Of a stretch of 8,278 nt of DNA, positions 1-5,222 are shown piece after piece. A program made the translations under genes and the position numbers. This DNA is from Gammaproteobacteria bacterium. GTDB lineage: Bacteria; Pseudomonadota; Gammaproteobacteria; Competibacterales; Competibacteraceae. Within the stretch, counting starts at the first letter, position 1. Each line of letters begins with the position of its first letter. The notes under the pieces were generated by a model, which saw only the letters and a list, made by a program, of their open reading frames with translations, was not told the origin of the DNA and made no database searches. Location: positions 1 through 8,278 of the forward strand of contig PWUP01000135.1 in the NCBI GenBank assembly GCA_003562535.1, written 5' to 3'.

Positions 1-547
1 CATCATAAGTGCGGTCTATGGCGGCAAGATAGTAACTCCAAGTGTACGGCTTGCTTTCGCGTTGGATGACTTTCCAGACGGCGATATCCCCCCAGCGGCG
101 ATTGAGGTCGATCAGTGCTTCTTTATAAGGGGCTTCTAAGCTGGCAGCGCGCCGTGCGGTGGCGTTAATGGTTGAACGCATGCCGCTGATTTCATAATTC
201 AGGCGCGTCGCTACCCGCCCTGAGGTGCGTTCCTCGCGGGCGATGATCATATCCTGCACCAGTGCCTCGTAAACCGACTCCGGGGGTAGATCCTGGCCGT
301 CCCAGTTTTCCAAAGCGGCAACGGTGCGCGGCATAATGTTAACGATATGAGGATTATCAATACTGCGCCGCGCCATATCGAGAATCGGCAGCACAAAGGT
401 GACGACAATAAACAGCAGCAAGGGAGCGACCAGCAGAAAGGCAAACAGTTTCTTACGCCGTTCCGCTCGCTTGAGGCTCACCTTCAGGGGGATACCATCG
501 GCAGTCACCATGGTATCGGGCTGCGATGGCGCAGAAACGCTGGCCAT
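1..547 (-). CDS. PotB-like ABC transporter permease (spermidine/putrescine type), 3' end cut by window edge
   Basis: Inner-membrane permease subunit of a polyamine-type ABC importer. Translating the minus strand from the ATG at 545-547 gives 182 open residues running off the left edge, so only the N-terminal part is visible. A charged cytoplasmic start (KRAERRKK, about residues 26-33) is followed by a first membrane helix (about 34-56, rich in L, V, F and ending LPIL). A long hydrophilic stretch (about 60-182) follows. Such a long loop after TM1 is seen in some PotB/PotH-like permeases; the conserved EAA loop and remaining helices lie outside the window. The start is supported by GGAG (555-558) placed 7 nt upstream of the ATG; Met13 is a less well placed alternative. 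It is third in the operon, 78 bp after the binding-protein gene. Family assignment is fairly firm; the transported ligand is not shown by sequence. Confidence 0.85.
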   Translation of the reverse strand, partial: MASVSAPSQPDTMVTADGIPLKVSLKRAERRKKLFAFLLVAPLLLFIVVTFVLPILDMARRSIDNPHIVNIMPRTVAALENWDGQDLPPESVYEALVQDMIIAREERTSGRVATRLNYEISGMRSTINATARRAASLEAPYKEALIDLNRRWGDIAVWKVIQRESKPYTWSYYLAAIDRTYD

Positions 548-585
548 GAATGGACTCCGGTGTGTCAGAAGAGCATGGATTAAGA

Positions 586-611
586 CCCGAGTGAGCCTTA
601 GCTCACTCGGG
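586..611 (-). terminator. intercistronic stem-loop between binding-protein and permease genes
   Basis: A perfect 11-bp inverted repeat with arms CCCGAGTGAGC (586-596) and GCTCACTCGGG (601-611) around a 4-nt loop. It begins 14 nt after the stop of the binding-protein gene on the minus strand. The stem is followed only by GTCTTAAT, a poor U tract, so it is more likely a leaky terminator or an mRNA-stabilising 3' end than a full stop. In ABC importer operons such hairpins commonly raise binding protein over permease output; that role here is inferred. Confidence 0.6.
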
Positions 612-625
612 CAGAGCGGGGGTAA

Positions 626-1741
626 TTACCGCAGCATCCAGGCGCTGAAGCGCTCACGCAGTTCATCGCCGTAATCGGTCCAGAACTCGTTATCGAGCAC
701 GATGGGGGTTTGATAATTATCCGGATGGGTCGGCATGTGGGGGTTCATGTCAATACCCAGATCCGCATGGGTAGAGACCAACGCGGCTGAAGAGGCTCGT
801 GCCGGGCCGTAAGAAATAAACTTGGCCTGATCGGCTAAACGCTGGGTATCGGTCGCCCAGTATAGGTACTCCAAAACGGCCTCGACATTATCGCCACCAG
901 CGGGTATAACCCAACCATCCCATTCGACAATTTGCCCGTCCCAGATAATAGCAAACGGTTGACCTTCGACTTCAGAGGCATCAAACATCCGCCCATTATA
1001 GCCCGTCGCAAAAGCCACTTCGCGGTCAGCCAGCAGTTGGGGAGCTTGGCTGCCTTCACTCCAGAAGACCAGATGGTCTTTAATGGTATCGAGTTTGTCA
1101 AACGCCCGTTGTACGCCTTCCGGAGTACGCAGTTCATCGTAAATCTCATCGATTGGTACGCCATCGGCATACAGCGCCCATTCGAGGTTAGCGGCTGGCC
1201 GGTTTTGGATGGCGCGCTGACCGGGGAAATTCTCTACATCGAAGAAATCATTGATGGTACTCGGCTGTTGGTCGGCTGGAAACATGGTGGTGTTAATGGT
1301 CATCACCGTCGAATACACAATTTGCGGGATGAAGCAGTCGCCTTCCAGTGACCCGGGCAGAAAATCCTCGCTGGCCGGTGTGCCGTCTGGAGCGGGAGCC
1401 AGCATGGTGTCGTAATCAATTTCAACCAGCAGCCCCTCATCACAGGCTAATTGAGCATCAGAGGGCAGCATATCGACTAAATCCCAAGTCACATTACCCG
1501 CCTCTGCTTGCGCACGGATGCCGGCTAAGGCGTTGGCGGAACCATCGTCATTGATGAGGGTGATATGCGGGTTCAGCTCCATATACGGTTGATGATACGC
1601 CCGATTTTGGCTGGCGGTATAAGCGCCGCCCCAGGACACGACGGTCAAGGAGATGGGGTCATTGGCCCAACTGGCCGTTGCTCCCAAGCCCAGCCCTAAG
1701 GCAATACTGGTGGCGATAACGGATTTCATGGGTTTGTTCAT
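626..1741 (-). CDS. periplasmic substrate-binding protein of a polyamine-type ABC importer (PotD/SBP_bac_8-like)
   Basis: A 371-residue secreted solute-binding protein that would capture ligand in the periplasm and deliver it to the permease. It has a classic Sec signal peptide: basic start MNKPMKS, hydrophobic core to about residue 23, and a likely cleavage after Ala26 (SWA then ND). There is no lipobox Cys. The mature protein starts with SLTVVSWGGAYT (residues 31-42), typical of the PotD-like cluster, and carries further family-typical stretches: AGNVTWDLVD, FFDVENFPGQRA, NLEWALYADGVP, ISYGPARASS and the C-terminal RFSAWM. AGGAG (1752-1756) is 10 nt upstream of the first ATG; Met5 would be 22 nt away, so the first ATG is preferred. 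It sits between the ATPase and permease genes. Relatives are usually annotated as spermidine/putrescine binding, but this family also covers opine-like and other amine ligands, so the substrate is open. Confidence 0.9.
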   Translation of the reverse strand: MNKPMKSVIATSIALGLGLGATASWANDPISLTVVSWGGAYTASQNRAYHQPYMELNPHITLINDDGSANALAGIRAQAEAGNVTWDLVDMLPSDAQLACDEGLLVEIDYDTMLAPAPDGTPASEDFLPGSLEGDCFIPQIVYSTVMTINTTMFPADQQPSTINDFFDVENFPGQRAIQNRPAANLEWALYADGVPIDEIYDELRTPEGVQRAFDKLDTIKDHLVFWSEGSQAPQLLADREVAFATGYNGRMFDASEVEGQPFAIIWDGQIVEWDGWVIPAGGDNVEAVLEYLYWATDTQRLADQAKFISYGPARASSAALVSTHADLGIDMNPHMPTHPDNYQTPIVLDNEFWTDYGDELRERFSAWMLR

Positions 1742-1751
1742 AGAGATGGTG

Positions 1752-1756
1752 CTCCT
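1752..1756 (-). promoter_or_regulatory. ribosome binding site of the binding-protein gene
   Basis: Minus-strand AGGAG lies 10 nt before the ATG at 1739-1741. It decides for this start over the in-frame ATG four codons later. Confidence 0.6.
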
Positions 1757-1835
1757 CTGTTAACTGCCGAATCAACGGCCTTTTATCACTCGTGAATGAA
1801 TGGATAATGCAAGACGCATGAGGCTAGGGTTGCGA

Positions 1836-2933
1836 TTAGCTCGGATCCAATGCCCGACAATCCTCAACGATCCAGCCGATTGTGATTTGCGCTCCCTCTC
1901 TCAGCGAAGCATGTCCCTGTGAATTAGGGATTTTGACAATGAACTCATCATTACCACACGCATTAATCCGTGTGCGGATATGATCCCCGAGATAGATCAA
2001 TTCTTCCACTCGGGCTGCGAACACATTGGGTACTGTGCCCGGTTCGGGGTTAATGCGCACCCGCTCAGGGCGCAACGATAGGGTGGTGTATTCACCCACC
2101 CCCCCCACATTAACCTGCAAGGCCTGAACGATATCACCGTTGTCTAAACGTACCGTGCAGTTGTTGCCATTAGATTCAGTGACTTGACCGTGCAGTTGGT
2201 TATTCTCACCGATGAACTGCGCGACGAAGGCATTGCAGGGGCGTTCATAGAGATCAGCGGGCGAGGCCAATTGCTGAATAATTCCATCGTCAAATACCGC
2301 AATGCGGTCAGACATGGTCAGCGCCTCAGACTGATCGTGGGTCACATACACCACGGTTACTCCGAGATTGTCGTGGATATGTTTGATTTCATACTGCATA
2401 TTTTCCCGCAACTGCTTATCCAATGCGCCAAGAGGTTCATCCATTAATACTAAATCAGGTTCAAACACCAAAGCGCGGGCCACCGCAATTCGCTGCTGTT
2501 GGCCACCCGACAGTTGTGCCGGGCGACGGTTGCCGAATGCCCCCATTTTGACCATATCCAGCGCTCGTTGTACTTTGCGCTTGATCTCATCCTTGGGGAT
2601 ACGACGCACTTCAAGCGGAAACGCCAGGTTCTCGGCCACAGTCATGTGCGGAAACAGGGCGTAGTTCTGGAACACCATGCCGATACCGCGTTTGTGCGGA
2701 GGCACATGGTTAATCGGTATCTTATCGAGCAGGATCTCGCCGTAAGTTGCCGTTTCAAAACCGGCTAACATCATCAGGCAAGTCGTTTTGCCCGATCCAC
2801 TGGGGCCGAGCATGGTCAGAAATTCACCACGGGCAATATCAAGGTTCAGATCTTTGACGACTAGAGTTTCGCCGTCATAGCTTTTCTGAACCCCGTTAAA
2901 CTGGACGTAAGCCTCGGTATTTCCGTCAGTCAT
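1836..2933 (-). CDS. potA: PotA-like ABC transporter ATP-binding protein
   Basis: Cytoplasmic ATPase powering the importer; 365 residues, the usual PotA length. All nucleotide-binding motifs are intact: Walker A GPSGSGKTT (43-51), Q-loop Gln89 in VFQNYALFPH, signature LSGGQ (141-145), Walker B LVLMDE (161-166), D-loop GALD (169-172) and H-loop His199 in YVTHDQSEA. The C-terminal part (about 250-362) is a TOBE-like regulatory domain containing SLRPERVRI. It is first in the operon, 94 bp upstream of the binding-protein gene. AAGGAG (2948-2953) lies 14 nt from the ATG, longer than optimal; no better in-frame ATG, GTG or TTG is nearby. A run of eight G occurs in codons 276-279, a potential slippage site, but the frame is open. 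The family is certain; the symbol follows similarity to polyamine ATPases, and the true substrate is not proven. Confidence 0.92.
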   Translation of the reverse strand: MTDGNTEAYVQFNGVQKSYDGETLVVKDLNLDIARGEFLTMLGPSGSGKTTCLMMLAGFETATYGEILLDKIPINHVPPHKRGIGMVFQNYALFPHMTVAENLAFPLEVRRIPKDEIKRKVQRALDMVKMGAFGNRRPAQLSGGQQQRIAVARALVFEPDLVLMDEPLGALDKQLRENMQYEIKHIHDNLGVTVVYVTHDQSEALTMSDRIAVFDDGIIQQLASPADLYERPCNAFVAQFIGENNQLHGQVTESNGNNCTVRLDNGDIVQALQVNVGGVGEYTTLSLRPERVRINPEPGTVPNVFAARVEELIYLGDHIRTRINACGNDEFIVKIPNSQGHASLREGAQITIGWIVEDCRALDPS

Positions 2934-2974
2934 CAGTGTTTCTGACGCTCCTTGGTTATGTGCGAATAGTGTGC

Positions 2975-3002
2975 ATTATGGACAGTCGCTAAAAATTGTA
3001 AG
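2975..3002 (-). promoter_or_regulatory. candidate sigma70-type promoter of the potA operon
   Basis: Minus-strand -35 CTTACA (2997-3002, 4 of 6 consensus bases), a 16-nt spacer and -10 CATAAT (2975-2980, 5 of 6). Transcription would start near 2968, giving a leader of about 35 nt. The spacer contains AATTTTTAGCGACTG, almost identical to the segment at the glgA promoter. Confidence 0.45.
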
Positions 3003-3100
3003 CAGATAATCGAACTCAGCACAAGTGGCCTCTGGTCTATTACAACACAATAGGGCAATACAGCAAAAAACGTGCCGCCCTTTGCAATCAATGAGTTATT

Positions 3101-3131
3101 GGGGTATTAAGCCAGAACCCCTCTTTTTTTT
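3101..3131 (+). terminator. possible plus-strand intrinsic terminator
   Basis: Arms GGGGT (3101-3105) and ACCCC (3117-3121) enclose an 11-nt loop, then TC and eight T (3124-3131). The stem is only 5 bp. Both flanking genes are on the minus strand, so if real it would end an unannotated plus-strand transcript from inside the gap. Confidence is low because the stem is short and a T run can arise by chance. Confidence 0.3.
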
Positions 3132-3227
3132 GCACCGTATTGGGAAAGGCGCACTGTAATAGGGCAAAAGCAGCGCAGGCTGTGTGCTGAGTCCGTCCAA
3201 ATCAATAACCGGAGTAATCATTCAGTC

Positions 3228-3248
3228 CCCTCTCCCAAAGGGAGAGGG
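3228..3248. repeat. inverted repeat CCCTCTCCC / GGGAGAGGG
   Basis: Perfect 9-bp arms at 3228-3236 and 3240-3248 with an AAA loop, 47 nt past the glgA stop. Palindromes of this CCCTCTCCC-NNN-GGGAGAGGG type are known as dispersed intergenic repeats in many proteobacteria; membership is inferred from resemblance, since only one copy is in the window. No T run follows on either strand, so it is not a typical intrinsic terminator, though it could protect the glgA mRNA 3' end. Confidence 0.55.
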
Positions 3249-3294
3249 AGCTTAAGGCAGGGCAGGGCTGATGGCGAATTGTGCGTCTACAGTG

Positions 3295-4530
3295 CTAGGC
3301 GCGCTTTACATTACGCACTCGGCGATACAGATCGTGGGTTTGTTGCGCCACACTGTGCCAACTGTAATTTTGCTCAACCCGCTCACGGCCTGCTCGTCCC
3401 ATCCGTTCTAATAAATCAGGATCATTAGCCAAGCGATTAATCGCTTCAGCCAAACCCTGCTCGAACTTACTCGGCGCACTGGGATCATGCGGTGGTTCGG
3501 GATCGAGCAGTGGGTCAACCAGTAAGCCGGTTTCACCATCAACCACCACTTCTTTAATGCCGCCGACTGCACTGCCGACAACGGGAGTGCCGCAGGCCAT
3601 TGCTTCCAGATTGATCAGGCCAAAGGGTTCGTAAATTGATGGGCAACAGAATATGGTCGCATGAGAATACAGGACAATAGTTGTGGCGCGTGGCAACATT
3701 TTGGGCAACCAGACGATGCCCGAGCGCCGTGCTTGCAGCTCTTGAACCATATCTTCGGTATCGCGTTGCATCACCCGAGTGTCGGCATCGCCTGCACACA
3801 ACACCACTTGTAATTTAGGATCAAGGTGGGGAATGGCTTGCAGCAGATAATATAAGCCTTTCTGGCGGGTAATTCGCCCGACAAACAGCACAAACGGGCG
3901 ATCTGGGTCAATACCGAGCTGTGCCAAGGTATCAGGGTCATGAGTGGCTTGGTATTGGTCAACATCGATGCCATTAGGAATGACCGTGACCCGTTGTGGG
4001 TCAACCTGGAACAGCCGCACGATATCATCATGGGTGCTTTTGGACACGGCGATGATGGCATCGGCCATTTCCAATGCCGTTTTCTCAACCCAACTGGACA
4101 GTTCATAACCTCGACCCAGTTGGTCGCGTTTCCAAGGGCGCAATGGCTCCAAAGAATGAACTGTGATGACTAAAGGAATGCCATACAGAAGTTTGGCTAA
4201 AATACCGCTGAAATGTGCATACCAAGTGTGGCAGTGGATGATTTCCGCGTGTTCGCCTAAATCGTCATCAATGCCTTGGCCGACGAAAGCCAAACAGGTG
4301 CTCAGCGCCTTTAACGGCGAGACTAAGGATTGAGAACAACCCGCAAAATGGGTGGTATCGACTTTAATCCCGCGAACGTAGAGCTGCCCGTCGTCGAAAT
4401 TTTGCTCATGGAAGGTACGCACTTCCACCGGACCGAGCTTAGCGAGTTCCCGGGATAGGTATTCGACATGAACCCCGGCGCCGCCATAGACATGAGGGGG
4501 GTATTCGTTCGTGGTCAGTAACACGCGCAT
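3295..4530 (-). CDS. glgA: GT4-family glycogen synthase / GlgM-like alpha-1,4-glucosyltransferase
   Basis: Cytoplasmic glucosyltransferase of glycogen metabolism, using a nucleotide sugar (expected ADP-glucose) to extend alpha-1,4-glucan or, as in mycobacterial GlgM, to make maltose-1-phosphate. The 411 residues form a GT-B fold: an N-terminal acceptor domain opening EYPPHVYGGAGVHVEYL (9-25), HTW at 101-103, the linker IPNGID (184-189), and a C-terminal donor domain with GRITRQKG (Arg219, Lys224) and the E-x7-E motif Glu301/Glu309 in EPFGLINLE. Length and the YGGAGVH motif match the actinobacterial-type (Corynebacterium family) enzyme, not the about 480-residue GT5 GlgA of E. coli. Start choice: AAGGA (4537-4541) touches the ATG at 4534-4536 but is 6 nt from the ATG at 4528-4530, so the latter is preferred; the earlier ATG would add two residues. 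glgP lies upstream on the same strand, separated by a plus-strand gene. Synthase versus GlgM activity is undecided. Confidence 0.88.
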   Translation of the reverse strand: MRVLLTTNEYPPHVYGGAGVHVEYLSRELAKLGPVEVRTFHEQNFDDGQLYVRGIKVDTTHFAGCSQSLVSPLKALSTCLAFVGQGIDDDLGEHAEIIHCHTWYAHFSGILAKLLYGIPLVITVHSLEPLRPWKRDQLGRGYELSSWVEKTALEMADAIIAVSKSTHDDIVRLFQVDPQRVTVIPNGIDVDQYQATHDPDTLAQLGIDPDRPFVLFVGRITRQKGLYYLLQAIPHLDPKLQVVLCAGDADTRVMQRDTEDMVQELQARRSGIVWLPKMLPRATTIVLYSHATIFCCPSIYEPFGLINLEAMACGTPVVGSAVGGIKEVVVDGETGLLVDPLLDPEPPHDPSAPSKFEQGLAEAINRLANDPDLLERMGRAGRERVEQNYSWHSVAQQTHDLYRRVRNVKRA

Positions 4531-4584
4531 GGGCATTCCTTCAACAGGTACTATTGGGGACGATAATACTTACAGTAAGGCTTG

Positions 4585-4613
4585 ATTATGCCATCAGTTG
4601 CTAAAAATTTCTA
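4585..4613 (-). promoter_or_regulatory. candidate promoter of glgA
   Basis: Minus-strand -35 TAGAAA (4608-4613, 4 of 6), a 17-nt spacer and -10 CATAAT (4585-4590, 5 of 6). The predicted start near 4578 gives a leader of about 48 nt. The spacer TTTTTAGCAACTGATGG closely matches the spacer of the potA promoter. Confidence 0.45.
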
Positions 4614-4644
4614 CTGCGTCTAGGGTCGTTCACGGCGCTGGGCT

Positions 4645-4674
4645 TTGACGCTGACAGGTGTAAACCGGTACTCT
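4645..4674 (+). promoter_or_regulatory. candidate promoter of the tctB-like gene
   Basis: TTGACG (4645-4650, 5 of 6 for -35), an 18-nt spacer and TACTCT (4669-4674, weak -10). The start would be near 4682, about 35 nt before the preferred ATG. If right, the TTG at 4645 is a -35 box and not a start codon. Confidence 0.3.
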
Positions 4675-4716
4675 ATTTGCCTCACTACTACGCACGACGA
4701 TTTGGAAAATCATACC

Positions 4717-5211
4717 ATGCAGCGCTACTTAGTCGGATTGATTGACCGCTTGGATCTGGTGTTCATTCTATGGTTATTGCCGCTATTTGCCTATGTCTAT
4801 TGGGCTTCGCAGGAGTTTATGCTCGGCGCGCGGTTGTTTCCCAGCTATGTGGCTTTGTTGGGTATGGCATTAATCGGGATCGAGCTGTTGCGGCGCGTAG
4901 TGAAACGCGGTATCACCGTAGCCGATGAGGGGCCGGCCACCGCCGATTTGGTGCTGGATGAGGAGCAGCGCAGTTTGGCCGGTTACGGTCGTGGTCTATT
5001 GATGTTTGCTTGGCTGGCGGGGTTTTACTTGCTGATTTATCTGATCGGCATGCTGTGGGCAACCGCCGTGTTCGTGCCGCTGTTCTTATTGGTGCAATTT
5101 CGTGCTTCGTGGTGGATCAGTGGTCTGTTAGCGCTAGGATTGATGGGCTTGATTTACGGTTTACATATCACCCTGCGACTGCGCTGGCCGCAGGGTCTGT
5201 GGTTAAATTGA
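4717..5211 (+). CDS. TctB-family (tripartite tricarboxylate transporter small subunit-like) membrane protein
   Basis: A 164-residue inner-membrane protein resembling TctB, the small subunit of TctABC carboxylate transporters. Hydrophobic segments lie at about 14-30, 41-59, 93-111, 112-126 and 133-152; a charged loop (about 60-90, with EGPATADLVLDEEQRS) separates the two halves, as in TctB. Supporting features are the GARLFPSYVALLGMALIG region after TM1 and the closing WPQGLW. The chosen ATG follows a weak GGA about 10 nt upstream; an in-frame TTG at 4645 would add 24 hydrophilic residues and overlaps a promoter-like sequence, so it is rejected. Neither the large TctA permease nor the TctC binding protein is beside it: neighbours are glgA (divergent, upstream) and glgP (convergent, 11 bp between stops). 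An orphan TctB, or a small membrane protein of other function, are both possible. Confidence 0.7.
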   Translation: MQRYLVGLIDRLDLVFILWLLPLFAYVYWASQEFMLGARLFPSYVALLGMALIGIELLRRVVKRGITVADEGPATADLVLDEEQRSLAGYGRGLLMFAWLAGFYLLIYLIGMLWATAVFVPLFLLVQFRASWWISGLLALGLMGLIYGLHITLRLRWPQGLWLN

Positions 5212-5222
5212 CGGATTGATGA

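Larger units (their letters stand above)
2934..3294. other. 361-bp intergenic region between potA and glgA
   Basis: No convincing gene on either strand. Its content from left to right: the potA ribosome site (2948-2953) and promoter (2975-3002); a short inverted repeat CTATT/AATAG (3037-3053); a 10-bp direct repeat AATAGGGCAA (3049-3058 and 3158-3167); a plus-strand 5-bp stem followed by eight T (3101-3131); a small stem CAGCGC/GTGCTG (3171-3189); and a 9-bp inverted repeat (3228-3248). On the minus strand the 3171-3189 stem is followed by CTTTT and could weakly terminate glgA transcripts. The region is AT-richer than the flanking genes. Confidence 0.6.

Noticed and set aside
347..674. Two plus-strand frames (347-583 and 399-674) antisense to the permease start and the hairpin
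   Set aside because: The minus strand here carries a well-supported permease with ribosome site and TM1; the plus-strand products are basic, unstructured and unrecognisable.
932..1351. 139-codon open frame on the plus strand, antisense to the binding-protein gene
   Set aside because: It lies wholly inside a clear, conserved minus-strand gene, has no recognisable domain, and low-complexity composition typical of a shadow frame.
1742..1835. Possible internal promoter (TTGCAT then TGATAA) and small GCCG/CGGC stem between potA and the binding-protein gene
   Set aside because: The -10 match is poor and the stem is 4 bp; in an operon-like context this is not enough to call a separate promoter or terminator.
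4645..4716. 24-residue N-terminal extension of the TctB-like protein from a TTG codon
   Set aside because: The extension is hydrophilic and unlike TctB N-termini, the TTG coincides with a TTGACG -35-like box, and the ATG at 4717 gives the usual length.
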